Assembly (NCBI RefSeq): GCF_012489685.1
Contig: NC_080041.1
Location: 26,277,780-26,341,779 of the forward strand
Origin: Lotus japonicus
Taxonomy: Eukaryota; Streptophyta; Magnoliopsida; Fabales; Fabaceae
Length of the DNA stretch: 64,000 nucleotides
Direction: 5' to 3'
A model generated the notes under the pieces. That model ran no database searches. It was not told where the DNA came from and saw only the letters and a list, made by a program, of their open reading frames with translations. The position numbers and the translations under genes are program-made. Of the stretch, positions 54,507-64,000 are shown piece after piece; position 1 is the first letter of the stretch, and each line of letters begins with the position of its first letter.

Positions 54507-55226
54507 ATTTTTTTTTTCGCAGTTCCAGGGATCAAGTCTCAAATATAAATTCTAACTTGACAGTTGCAAGGTTTTGGATTCTCTGCTTCATAGCTCAATA
54601 ACTATCTACTTGCTATTCCTCAAACACTTCAATTGGCGTCGTCCATGAATTCTGCAGCAGACCAACCCACGGTGGAGAGGAGTATTCACGCGAGCCTTAT
54701 GCAGCAGCTTCGGTGGAACCGACCTCCATATGGATTTGTGAAAGCGAACTTTGATGCGGCATGTTCAGATACTCATAGAACTGGCTTCGGTTTGATTATC
54801 AGGGATGTCCAGGGGATTTATTATTTGTTGTGTGCTACAAACCTATAAGCAAATTCAATCCCACCTTGGCAGAAGCAAGCTTTTAGGTGGGCTATGCAGA
54901 ACTGTGTAAATTGGGGGCTCACGAATATAGCTTTTGAAACAGATTGCAGTATGCTAACTAAAATATGGCATTCCCCGGGTATTTCTGTATCATATCTGCA
55001 TTCCATTCTGGAAGACTGTAAGATGATTATTTCTAATGTAGGCACATACTCTTTGCCAGTGTAATATGGTTGCTGATCTAATGGCAAAGTATGCCATTGT
55101 TTTTCCTGATAATGTATGGGTTGAGGAAGGTCCATTTGGTTTATGATCAATATTGTTAGAGGACCAATCTTCCCTTTCCATTCCTAATCAATGATATATA
55201 TGTGGTTTGCCCGTAAAAAAAACCAT
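54507..55226 (+). mobile_element. 5'-truncated LINE insertion
   Basis: Contains the RNase H domain remnant and ends in an A8 tail (55215-55222) after TTTGCCCGT, as plant L1-type LINEs do. A 13-bp match, ATATGTTTTGTTT, at 54494-54506 and 55227-55239 is a candidate TSD. It is AT-rich and a few bases separate it from the A tail, so the left boundary is uncertain. Confidence 0.6.
54633..55146 (+). pseudogene. LINE-derived RNase H domain, broken
   Basis: Landmarks: W-N-R-P-P-Y-G-F-V-K-A-N-F-D-A-A, then T-G-F-G-L-I-I-R-D (first catalytic Asp region), then F-R-W-A-M-Q-N with E-T-D-C-S, and the terminal V-A-D-L-M-A-K-Y-A and V-W-V-E-E-G-P-F. This is the RVT_3-type RNase H found at the C-terminus of plant LINEs. 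The first frame stops at 54848. Later pieces are in shifted frames with stops, ending TGA at 55144-55146. Confidence 0.82.
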
Positions 55227-55239
55227 ATATGTTTTGTTT

Positions 55240-55929
55240 TTCATTAGTTTCTTATTTCATCACAAAAGGATTTATGACATATTTTGCGGTTCATTGCAAT
55301 CGTTTTTCGGTGATTGCTTAGTGTTAATTCTTATTTGGTTTTCATTTTGCAGTTATCATCAGAGTCATATTCTGCACGACCATCGCAGATTCTAGCTCCA
55401 ATTTTAATGGGGACATGACATCTACACCTGGGCTGAGCTTTGCCCCACCTGCTTTATTAAGTTGGTAGCAGCACAACAAGAAAGTTAAGGTAAAGAGCAT
55501 GTAATATAATTCTTCATGTAATTGAAATGGTTGAAAAATAGATATCTTAATTAGATGGTGTTCTCTACTTGAGTTCAATTTTGGGATGGTTATCTACAAA
55601 AGCTATATGCTTTTGCATTATGCAGACATTAAGACTTAATTTGTATGAATCTTTGCTAGCATGATTCTTTATTTTGTTAATGGATTTGTTTCACATAATT
55701 CATTTTTCAAATTTCATCTTACCAATTACCAAACACGCTTACACACTTCTGCTTGGCAACTGTTACATAGAATGCTTGACATCATACTTTTTTCTATTTT
55801 TCTCTGTTTCAGATTAGTTTCAAATCAAAATCAGGCTGTGTAAAGGAACCTACTCCTGCAGCATGTTACTTGAATCACTGTGATTAGTGGAATACTTAAA
55901 GTGGCTGCTGCGGGAACATGAGAATATAA
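55240..55929 (+). other. Intron-like DNA with one exon-like block
   Basis: A polypyrimidine-AG site precedes a block at about 55354-55465 that is GC-richer than its surroundings and open in one frame (A-D-S-S-S-N-F-N-G-D-M). The rest is AT-rich and without a supported ORF. Confidence 0.3.
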
Positions 55930-56094
55930 AATATTGTGATAAGGAGGTTTTCTGAAGGACAGTTTGAAGAGGCACTCTTTGGCTGCATGTTGGAGAAGTG
56001 TGTGAAACCCGGTGTTACAACTTACACTTCTTTTCTGGACGGGATCTCCCAAGAAGAAAAGATTGAAGCAGCTTGGAAACAACGTGCATATTAA
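55930..56094 (+). pseudogene. PPR-like gene fragment
   Basis: One 55-codon frame: F-E-E-A-L-F-G-C-M-L-E-K-C-V-K-P-G-V-T-T-Y-T-S-F-L-D-G-I, then K-I-E-A-A-W-K, and a stop. This is the rhythm of pentatricopeptide repeats (V-x-P-x-x-x-T-Y-x-x-L-I-x-G ... A). Genuine PPR genes encode hundreds of residues, so this is a scrap covering about one and a half repeats. Likely captured with the Helitron. Confidence 0.55.
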
Positions 56095-57007
56095 TTACTG
56101 AAATTGAAACCTGTATTGATGTTCTTATTATGTTCAGTATCAAGAGCATAATTTAGAGTTCGACTTTGGATTTGGCAACATTATAGTGGTTAATAGCGGT
56201 GCTTCTCAAATTTGTCTAGAGACTCTAGATCATGCTGAGGTGATTTGACTTTTCTTCCTTCTCTATGTAGCACTTTAGGCATGGAGTACATTGCTCAAAG
56301 TGACTAATTTTAAGGCTACATACTAATTTTTATGTAATAGTTTTGTTGTCTGATTATGACTAGAAGCATAGATGTGCAAGCCTTTGAAGGTCTAATATAA
56401 ACCTGATGCTTTTTATTGTTATTATGTAGTTTGCTTTCCATTTGCCTCTTTAATTATGTGGGAACAAAATAAATTAACAAACAGTTTAAATTCTGAGCTA
56501 GCACACTAAATGGAAATTAAAACCAGGTGAATATGAAACACCTCATCAAACAAAGTTATATTTAGTTTGATTCACAAGTTTCTTTACAAACAGAACACTA
56601 AAAGTAATGCTGTTTAGAATCATTAACATATAGGCAGTGCATTCCCATAGAAAGTAACATTTAGAAAGTAAAGTTAACCCAAAAGGTAGTATTACTCAAA
56701 GACAGAGCAGTAGGAACAAATTTATTTCATAAGCTTTCTAAAAACCTGAAGCGTGGTTAATATTAAACAAAAATGTACTCTTATATAGATAATAACAGTT
56801 ATAGGTATATGTACCTGCAAGTTTAAATTTTTTAAGACAAGGTACTCTTATTTAGATAATTAATCATGTCTTTTTGAATTCCTAACTGATATTGATCACA
56901 TATAAACCACCAAGATTTAAATATTAAACAAAAAGGTACTCTTATTTAGAGTTTTTTTTTTGGATAAGCACTCTTATTTAGATAATAACATATAATCTAT
57001 TTTGAAT
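56095..57007. other. AT-rich DNA, nothing recognised
   Basis: No ORF, repeat boundary or RNA gene is supported. GTACTCTTAT(T/A)TAGATAAT recurs near 56774, 56844 and 56966. Confidence 0.5.
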
Positions 57008-57316
57008 TGTGAATATTGGACTGGGCGAGCCCCTAGAGGGCCTACGCCCAGGGGTTGCCCGACAAGCGGCGGCCGCCCAGCTTGGGAATTGGGTCTCTTC
57101 AGCGAGGCCAAACCGGCCCAATAGAAACAATTACGTTCATCAGGCCCAGTTCTCACCATATAAATAGGAAGCGGTTACCGTTTGTAGATGACTTTTGGCT
57201 CATTTACTAAATACGCACAAGAAATTCAGTTATTTTCTCTCTCTAACTTTCTCACTCTAAGTGCAATCTCTCTACTCCAGGGGTTATACCCTTTCTCAAT
57301 GTTCATGGTAAGAACA
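57008..57316 (+). repeat. LTR relic of a Ty3/gypsy or TRIM-like element
   Basis: 309 bp from TGTGAATATTGG to GAACA. GC-rich U3, a TATAAATAGG promoter motif near 57160, and a CTCTCT-rich leader follow. It is directly succeeded by TTTGGCGGCGTCTATGGGGA. No second LTR was found nearby, so the element is truncated or rearranged. Confidence 0.6.
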
Positions 57317-57318
57317 TT

Positions 57319-57337
57319 TGGCGGCGTCTATGGGGAA
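57319..57337 (+). other. Primer-binding site of the LTR relic
   Basis: TGGCGGCGTCTATGGGGAA resembles the TGGCGCCGTctGTGGGGA type of PBS seen in Tat/Athila-like and some miniature LTR elements, and differs from the initiator-Met type of the other elements here. Confidence 0.55.
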
Positions 57338-57913
57338 CGATAAATTTTCTATTCCCGGATCACGTGGATTGGTTGCACGGTTGAAAGAATCTTTGATCAC
57401 TGTTGAATTCTTACAATTTATGTAGAATTCAATTTCTGTATCATACAATGTTAAAGAGAAAAAAATGAAAGCATTTTAATATATTTTTTAAATCCACAAG
57501 GATATATTTACATGGTACTTCATGTAGCTAAAATTTGTATTATTTTCATGGTACTACATTTTCTTTGTAAGAAAAAAAAACATAATTCAAATAAGTACAA
57601 ATTAATTGAAAAATTATAAATATAATAAAAAATAATAAAAATTGATAAAAATTTAAGTTAAAAATGACTTCAAAACTTTTAAATTTTTATACAGGAAAAA
57701 AATTAAATAATGTAGCATTTTGTAAAATAGGGGTAAAAACCACATAAATAAAATGATTACATTTTTACAAAATATAAAAAAACACAATTATGAACAAAAA
57801 AAATTATTTTCTTATATATATAATTAATTTTTGTAATCCTTAAATTTTCCGTTAACAAACATAATAAAAACAATACATATTTTTTTAAAGACGCAATAAA
57901 CTAAAAAGAAGGT
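57338..57913. other. AT-rich DNA, nothing recognised
   Basis: Very AT-rich up to the Helitron 3' hairpin. No coding frame. Confidence 0.5.
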
Positions 57914-57943
57914 CCCCGTGCATCGCACGGGTAAAAGTACTAG
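57914..57943 (+). other. Helitron 3' terminus (hairpin plus CTAG)
   Basis: CCCGTGC-ATC-GCACGGG stem-loop, then TAAAAGTA and CTAG, followed by T. In Helitrons this hairpin lies just before the 3' cleavage site. Confidence 0.75.
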
Positions 57944-57977
57944 TATACACAATATAAAAAGAGGGGGCAGTGTGCTC

Positions 57978-58101
57978 ATGAAGGAAAGAGAGGTTAAGAC
58001 CATTTTGCGATACCCAATGGTTTTTATTGTGGAATTCAAGGTTTCAATGCACTATGAAAGTTGTGATTCCAAAGTTGTCAAAGCCCTCTCCAAATTCGAA
58101 G
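57978..58101 (+). pseudogene. Orphan first exon of an HMA-domain (heavy-metal-associated) protein
   Basis: 41 codons plus one base from ATG (MKEREVKTILRYP) to a GT donor at 58102. The sequence F-K-V-S-M-H-Y-E-S-C-D-S-K-V-V-K-A-L-S-K-F matches the first half of plant HMA domains, whose metal motif is M-x-C-x-x-C. Here the first Cys is Tyr (M-H-Y-E-S-C), so metal binding would be impaired. HMA/HIPP-type plant genes commonly have an intron at this point. The next exon is not seen; candidate Helitron DNA begins 62 bp into the intron. Likely a decayed or dismembered host gene. Confidence 0.6.
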
Positions 58102-58163
58102 GTATTTAATCTCATGATTCTATCTCTTGTCTTATTATAATTTCTTGTGAAATACTATATCCA

Positions 58164-58736
58164 CTAGATATTATACTCGTGCGCTGCACGGATTTATTAA
58201 CCATATATTTAACATTATATAAAATTATTATAGTTTAAAAAATAAATATACACTAAAATAGATTTTAATTATAAGATATAAAAAGTAATTGTGTTAAGAC
58301 ATTACAATAAATAGTATTAGAGTTCTCAATTGTGCAGTAAGTAATATTAATCAAATTTAATAATTAACATGGAAGTAATTTTAAAATTTAATAATATGAT
58401 AAATTATTAAGAACGGGTTTATACTTTCCAAGACCATGAACATAATTTTAAATTTTAGAATTATAATAGGTTATAACTTTAATAGCATAAAATATTACTG
58501 AAATTAATTACTATGCATTAACAATGTAAAAAAAAAGTTTACACAAATACTCAATTAGAATCAAATTATTTTCCTCGTCATATTTGTATATGAAATTAAA
58601 AATGGAAAATAAAGAGATATGATTGCTTACATGTGTAAAACTCTTTCACTGTGTGTTTAAATTTTTTAACTTTAGTCATAACTATTTTCCTTTATTATGC
58701 TTCCTCAAATCCTTTTTACTAATATATGATGATAGA
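58164..58736 (-). mobile_element. Candidate small non-autonomous Helitron, 573 bp
   Basis: On the minus strand, the 3' end has the hairpin CGTGC-AGC-GCACG (58190-58178), then TATAATAT, CTAG at 58167-58164 and a host T. The proposed 5' end, TCTATCATCATATATTAG at 58736, follows a host A. Very AT-rich with no ORF. The 3' end is convincing; the 5' end rests on a weak consensus. Confidence 0.45.
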
Positions 58737-59124
58737 TCAAAAAATATACACGTATGTTATAGTTAATAGTAAATACCTTATCGCAATATTTATTAATTTT
58801 AAATATTTTGTCAGACTTGTGAGTAACCTCCTTTGCATGAGTTTCCCCTTTCTATTTCCATTGCATTTGAGTTTTCCCTTTCTATTTCCATTGCATTTTG
58901 ACACAAATTTATGGATTATTCTTTAAAGCAATTGATGATGGCTTGTTAGATTTACAACAGGATTTATAAATAAGTTATGGATAATAAGTCTTTCATTATT
59001 TTTTGGAAAATAAGAAGAATTATATTACCGAAAAGACAATAAAGGATGAATTTTTGGTGTAGACAAATTTTCCTTGACAATGGACAAAAGAGGAATGCTT
59101 ATCCAAAATTATTAACGGTTTTGG
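58737..59124. other. AT-rich spacer, nothing recognised
   Basis: No gene or repeat is supported. A 24-bp tandem duplication (TGAGTTTCCCCTTTCTATTT type) lies nearby at about 58838-58895 within the preceding element. The missing second HMA exon was looked for and not found. Confidence 0.5.
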
Positions 59125-61317
59125 TATCTTTATATGTGGAAATTGTGGCTTAAGAGTCCAAACTTAATGACCATGTGCTTATGTAGTGATTTTTTGAGGA
59201 TTTCTCAGCTTGGCCCTGGATTTAAAGTTCTTATTCCAGAGTAGGATTCCTACTATTTCTTACTATTTGTGTCATATTCTGTATTGGGAATTTGGATCAC
59301 TCATGGGTTTTACTTTTTCCCCAGTATGTACGGAGGAAACTATGCACGGCAATTGATTCTACTACAAAATAACCATGTGTTAATCATAGTGTGAAATCTG
59401 AATGATGATTATTTTTAGCTATAATTTATGAATAGATTAAGAATTAATAGGTTTGAAAACAGGTTGTAAGTTGGATTCTGGTTACATGAAGCAAATTTTT
59501 GTCTGTTTTGTTTTATATCATGTTATGTTAGTTGTTGTTGTGTCTTTTATCTTCTGTAATTGTGCATATGTATGAAATATATGTAGGAATGACTTTTAAG
59601 GGGAGTGGCAAGTTTGTTACATTAGAAGGCTTATATCCGCAATTGGATGAAGAATTAAAGGCTACCATTAAGTCAAATATAGACTGCAATGGTCAAGGGA
59701 GTTGTCTTCTCCGCCTATTGCCAGTGGAGCATTAAGGCAACGATATTCCATCTGCGTTATATGATATATTTTTGGAAAGTTATCAAGTCTTTGATGAACG
59801 CAGGGGACTTCTATTCATTCCTCATTAATGACATTTTCATGAACGTCACACTTGAAGACATTCTTTTTTTAACTAGGTTACCAATTGATGGGAAACCCTT
59901 CATCTCAATTTGTAGTCGCGATACAGATGCATTTTCTATATTCGGGTTAAAAGAAAAGACCCTTTATCTTGTTAGATTGAAAGAAATTGCATGTGGGAGG
60001 GCCGTGCCAACTACCTAGAAGTTTTACGTTGTGTTGTTGATGATTATCACTTGTCTAGTGGTACCATCGCGGGATGGACATGTATGTCGCTCTTCATACG
60101 TTCAATTCATTAAGGATTTGGACAATGTCAACAATAATGCTTGGGAGGCTGCTTTACTTTCATTCCTCTATCATGGGATGAGGAAGTATAAAAAAGAAGA
60201 GAAGAATTATTGTGATGGCAACATTTGGGTTGTATTGGTAAGAAAATATATAATGATGACCTTTTTTGATGAGTTTTTCTTTCTTTTTATAACTTTTGAT
60301 ATTTTAATGAGTTGAGTTTTTTTTTTTTCCTTTTACGGTGTTTTTAGTATACCACATTCTGGAATTGCGGAAGAGCTTAAAATTAACCTCAAGAAAGTGC
60401 AGCCGCCAACACCCTTGTTGTCGGTTGTGGAGGCTTTGCAAAAGATAGGTCAAGATAGATATGCAACGTATAAGTAGAAAACAGATTCCTTTTTAAACAC
60501 ACTATAGGACATAGTAAGGCTAAATCACTTGCATTTTCTTCTAAATTTTAATTTAAATTTGATTGTATTTTTCCTGCAACATTAGTAAAATTTTGGAAAA
60601 TTTCGTGACATTCATCTCATGGTTGGTTACTGTATAAGCCAGCATTAGTAATTTTTTTGCATTTCGTCACATGTACTTATAGTCTCACTTGTTTTTTTAA
60701 TTGAACCGCCTTTTATTTCTAACTTTTAATTATAATAACTTCTTTTTGTTCTATAAAACAGCATGTAGAATGACACTAAAGAGATGCTGCCTGCGGAGCT
60801 CCATTTCCAAATACCTCTCACCCCACGTTTATCACCATTGTTTTGCTTTAACTTTGTGGAACGCCGTCTTCCACATCTTTTAGCTAGACAATTTGATGTG
60901 TTGCAGGGGTTGAATCTCGATGGTGTTGCAAATTTTCTTGCCTTGATCACTATCAAGCATAATAGGAGTCCAACTGGCTCGGACCTTATAAAGCACAATG
61001 GAAAAGAGCTCCCAATATGGAACAGCAGGCGCATTTTGAGTTGTGAAACCGCCCCAACCCATACGACTCCAGTGTTTATGGTATTCCATTCCCTTTTTTT
61101 TATAGGATATGCACATCACCCTGGGGTTTTTAGAACGATAAAACCAGAGGGTGTTGTCCTAGTAGAAATGAGAAATTCGGATATTGTTTCTTCTGCTTTT
61201 CTGCAAAGCCCACCTTCTCCACCCAAAATGTTTCTTCTACTTCTCAGGCGCTGCGAAACTTTCCCACCCAAAATGTTTCTTCTGCTTCATAGGCGCGACA
61301 AATATCCCCATCCAGAC
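59125..61317. repeat. Left arm of a 4.7-kb palindrome
   Basis: Inverted match to 61345-63850 around a 27-bp spacer (61318-61344). The innermost arms are perfect over CCCCATCCAGAC/GTCTGGATGGGG. The outermost match is TATGTGGAAAnTGTGGCTTA at 59134 and 63834 (reversed). The arm carries one copy of a PMD-like gene and a local tandem duplication near the centre (ACCCAAAATGTTTCTTCT at about 61219 and 61265). Confidence 0.88.
59589..61110 (+). pseudogene. Plant-mobile-domain (PMD) gene copy, left arm
   Basis: Discontinuous pieces of the plant mobile domain found in MAIN-like proteins and in phosphatase-7 long-form homologs. MTFKGSGKF starts at 59589 and is cut by TAA (GAGCATTAA) where the right copy has AAA. 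Then come L-E-D-I-L-F-L-T-R-L-P-I-D-G-K-P (about 59845-59900), D-G-H-V-C-R-S-S-Y-V-Q-F-I (about 60078), and N-I-W-V-V-L followed by a GTAAGA donor at 60239. A further exon lies near 60350, and C-terminal L-L-A-R-Q-F-D-V-L-Q-G-L-N at about 60880-61050. Several frameshifts and stops; not functional. Confidence 0.8.
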
Positions 61318-61344
61318 AACTCCAGTGTTACAATATTATTCTTG
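61318..61344. other. Palindrome spacer
   Basis: 27 bp between the perfect inner arms. A short spacer of this kind favours hairpin extrusion and hairpin RNA if transcribed. Confidence 0.8.
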
Positions 61345-61810
61345 GTCTGGATGGGGGAGGTTCGTCGTGCCTGAGAAGTAGAAGAAACATTCTGGATTGG
61401 GAAGGTGGGCTGCGCAGAAAAGCATAATAAACAATATCAGAATTGCTCATTTCTACTAGGAAAACACCATGTGGTTTTATTGTTCTAAACACCCCAGGGT
61501 GATGTCCCTGAACAATAAATGAAAAAAATGAGGGAATGAAATACCATAAACACTGGAGTCGTCTGGGTGGGGGAGGTTTCAGAGCTCAGAATGCGTCTAT
61601 TGTTCCATATTGAGAGCTCTTTTCCATTGTGCTTTATAAGGTCCGAGCCAGTTGAACCCCTATTATGCTTGAAAGTGATCAAGGCAAGAAAATTTGCAAC
61701 ACCATCGGGATTCAACCCCTGCAACACATCAAATTGTCTAGCTAAAAGATACGGAAGATGATGTTCCCACAAAGTTAAGGCAAAACAATGGTGATAAAAG
61801 TGGGGTGAGA

Positions 61811-61818
61811 GGTATTTG
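61811..61818. repeat. MITE target-site duplication (GGTATTTG)
   Basis: GGTATTTG at 61811-61818 and again at 62559-62566. The left palindrome arm has the uninterrupted site (reversed, near 60812-60820). Confidence 0.95.
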
Positions 61819-62331
61819 TAGGGATGGCAATGGGTAGGGTATGGGTAGGGTACGATAGTACCCATCTCCATACCCGCGTTTTAAAAAATTACCCGTATCC
61901 GTCCCCATACCCGCGTGGGTAGCAACTTGAATGCCCGTCCCCGTACCCTCTGGGTACCTATATGCATGTACTCGTGTCCATTACCCGCAATTTAGTTAAC
62001 CAAAATATATTTTTCACTATTTTTGTTAATAGAAAACAAAAAATACAACTAACTTTTTAAATAAAAAATACTAATATAAATACAAAAGATTATCTACGTA
62101 ACAAATAAAATCATTCAACTAAGAATATATTTTTTTAGAACGAATAAGCAAGAAAGATATAACTTAATTTTTAATTTTAGATTTATAATATAGTCCTAAA
62201 GTTGTAGGTTATTAACTTACTAATTTTAAAAATAAATGGGAATAAATTAGCAATGATTATGAGTACTTTAAATAGTCACCTATTTTTTAAAATAAGTAAG
62301 TTTGAAAGCTATAGCTTAAGTTAATTTGTTC

Positions 62332-62378
<47 letters not shown>

Positions 62379-62558
62379 TGTGTGTGCGGGTATGGGGCGG
62401 GTTGGGTACTATAGTACCCATACCCACACCCATACCCAATACTTTTTGCGGGTAATTATCCATACCCAACCCCATACCCATCTAGCGGGTTTTTACCGTA
62501 CCCATAGTGGGTATTTTTTGCGGGTACCCTATGGGTCCGAGACTCATTACCATCCCTA
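61819..62558. mobile_element. hAT-type MITE, 740 bp
   Basis: Terminal inverted repeats TAGGGATGGCAATGGGT / TAGGGATGGTAATGAGT (15 of 17 matching) and a perfect 8-bp TSD, both hallmarks of non-autonomous hAT elements. Subterminal regions are filled with degenerate GGGTA(T)GGGTA motifs in inverted orientation at the two ends. The centre is AT-rich. No transposase. Confidence 0.9.
62335..62378. repeat. (AAT)n microsatellite inside the MITE
   Basis: About 14 uninterrupted ATA/AAT trinucleotides. Confidence 0.95.
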
Positions 62559-63850
62559 GGTATTTGGACATGGACCTCAGCAGACAACATCTCCTGAGTA
62601 TATGGGTGTCATTCTACATGCACTTTTATAGAAAAAAAGAAGTTATTATAATTAAAAGTTAAAACTAATAGGTGGTTTAATTAAAAATCAAGTGAGAATA
62701 TAAGTACATGTGACGAAATGCAGAAAAAATATACTAATGTTGGCTTATACAATTACCAACCGGGGGATGCATCCCACGAAATTTTCCAAAAATTTACTAA
62801 TGCTGCAGGAGAAATACAATCAAATTTAAATTTAAATTATGAAGCAAATGCAAGTGATTTAGCCTTATCGTGTCCTCTAGAATGTTTAAAAATGAATTTG
62901 TTTTCTGCTTATACGTGGCATATTTATCATGACCTATCTTTTGCAACGCCTCCAAATCCGATAACAGCAAGGGCCCAAGCATAATTGTTGACATCGTCCA
63001 AATCCTTAATGAATTGAACGTATGAAGAGCGACATACATGTCCATCCCCCGATGGTACCACTAGACAAGTGATAATAATCAACAACACTTCGTTAAGCTT
63101 ATGGGTAGTTGGCGCGGCCCTCCCACGTGTAATTTCTTTCAATCTAACAAGACCAAAGGTCTTTTCATTTAACCCGAATATAGAAAATGCATCTGTATCG
63201 CGACTACAATATGGAATGACGGGTTTCCCATCAATTTGTAACCCAGTTAAACAATCACGTCTTCGAGTGTGACGTTCATGAAAATGCCATTGATGAAGAA
63301 CGGATAGAAGTCTAGGCATTCATCATAGACTTGATATCTTTCCAAAAAGATATCGCATAACGTGGATGGAATATCGTTGCCTTTATGCTCCGCTGACAAC
63401 GGGCGGAGAAAACATATCCCTTGACCATAGCCGTCTATATTTGACTTAATGGTAGCCTTTAACTCTTCATCTAATTGTGAATATAAGCCTGCTAATGTGT
63501 CAAACTTGCCATTTCCCTTGAAAGCCATTCCTACATATATTACATACACATGCACAATTACATAAGATAAAAGACATAGCAGCAACTAACATAACATGAT
63601 ATAAAACAAAACAGACAAAAATTTGTTTCATGTAACCAGAATCCAACTTACAACATGTTTTCAAACCCATTTATTTATTCATAAAATATTGCTATAAATA
63701 ATCATCATTCAGATTTTGCAGTATGATTAACACATGATCATTTTGCAGTGTAATCAAATTCATTCTTCTGTAAAAATCACAACATAAACACATGGTCATT
63801 AAGTGTGGACTGTTAAGCCACAGTTTCCACATATATAGTTGCCAGCCAAA

Positions 63851-64000
63851 GTCATTATGAAAGGGAAGACACATGCAATATGTTCAAGTAAGTTTGATGA
63901 GTACCTTAAAAAGAAGCACCGGAAATCGGAGTGGCGAGATAGATAGAGTGAGAGAGCACCGATGAATCGTGGGTGCGAAGTGGGAGAGCACCAGAAATCA
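63851..64000. other. Flank right of the palindrome
   Basis: Unique relative to the left arm. Contains GAGAGCACC three times near the window end (63951, 63983 and a GAAGCACC variant at 63915). Too short to interpret. Confidence 0.4.

Larger units (their letters stand above)
52833..57943 (+). mobile_element. Candidate non-autonomous Helitron carrying gene fragments
   Basis: The 3' end is diagnostic in form. A perfect stem CCCGTGC/GCACGGG with loop ATC (57915-57931) is followed 8 nt later by CTAG (57940-57943) and a host T. The 5' end reads TCTATAATATATATAAAAGC after a host A (52832), like many plant Helitrons, but it lies in a TCTA microsatellite, so the exact first base is uncertain. There are no terminal inverted repeats or TSD, as expected. 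No Rep/helicase gene is present. Inside are exon-like pieces, a LINE fragment, a PPR-like scrap and an LTR relic. Confidence 0.6.
61500..63528 (-). pseudogene. Plant-mobile-domain (PMD) gene copy, right arm
   Basis: Starts MAFKGNGKF at 63528 and is open through D-I-F-L-E-R-Y-Q-V-Y and F-M-N-V-T-L-E-D-V, longer than the left copy because its AAA is intact. It then breaks near 63247 by a frameshift before the next block (I-D-G-K-P-V-I, S-R-D-T-D-A-F-S-I-F-G-L). A deletion fuses N-N-Y-A-W-A directly to L-A-V-I-G-F-G-G. The C-terminal block L-L-A-R-Q-F-D-V-L-Q-G-L-N is at about 61755-61600, separated from the rest by the MITE. The two copies converge on the palindrome centre. Confidence 0.8.
61345..63850. 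repeat. Right arm of the palindrome
   Basis: Reverse-complement copy of 59125-61317. It lacks about 0.27 kb corresponding to about 60145-60410 of the left arm and is enlarged by a 740-bp MITE. Mismatches are frequent, so the duplication is not recent. Confidence 0.88.

Overview
The window is repeat-dense plant nuclear DNA, probably from an angiosperm and most likely a legume. That is an impression from the retroelement families and cannot be proven here. No intact host gene, rRNA, tRNA or CRISPR array was recognised. One 100-N assembly gap lies at 1636-1735.

Positions 1-52636 are a stack of nested LTR retrotransposons, resolved from LTR ends (TG...CA), primer-binding sites (PBS), polypurine tracts (PPT) and target-site duplications (TSD). 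Old copia element D (51163-52636) was hit by chromovirus-derived element H (+ strand, 42937-51162). H's 5' LTR was hit by related element G (- strand, 22693-42936). G was then hit twice by Sirevirus-type Ty1/copia elements: element A in its 3' LTR (+ strand, 1407-22692) and element C in its internal region (- strand, 26170-38071, TSD ACCAC). A was itself hit by element B (- strand, 11399-21025, TSD TTAGT). The left edge (1-1406) is the tail of a further Sirevirus copy, element 0. C is essentially complete. A has a frameshifted gag/protease region. B lacks most of pol. G and H share the same pol deletion and form a non-autonomous chromovirus family.

The most interesting system is in the Sirevirus family. 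Besides gag, pol and a third sense ORF of about 885-950 aa in the envelope position, every copy carries a divergently encoded 130-aa coiled-coil ORF on the antisense strand between ORF3 and the 3' LTR. Each copy has its own TATA box 52-61 nt upstream of the ATG and an AATAAA signal about 46-60 nt after the stop. All four copies (219-611, 10645-11037, 13478-13870, 28190-28582) are the same length without indels. The most diverged pair shows mostly silent and conservative changes, as expected of a selected protein.

Positions 52637-64000 are older accessory DNA. A candidate 5.1-kb Helitron (52833-57943) holds gene scraps, a truncated LINE with an RNase H remnant, a PPR-like fragment and a 309-bp LTR relic. 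Next come an orphan exon of a heavy-metal-associated (HMA) protein with a degraded metal motif, and a candidate 573-bp Helitron on the minus strand. Last is a palindrome of about 4.7 kb (59125-63850) whose arms are convergent decayed copies of a plant-mobile-domain (PMD) gene. A 740-bp hAT-type MITE with a perfect 8-bp TSD sits in the right arm.
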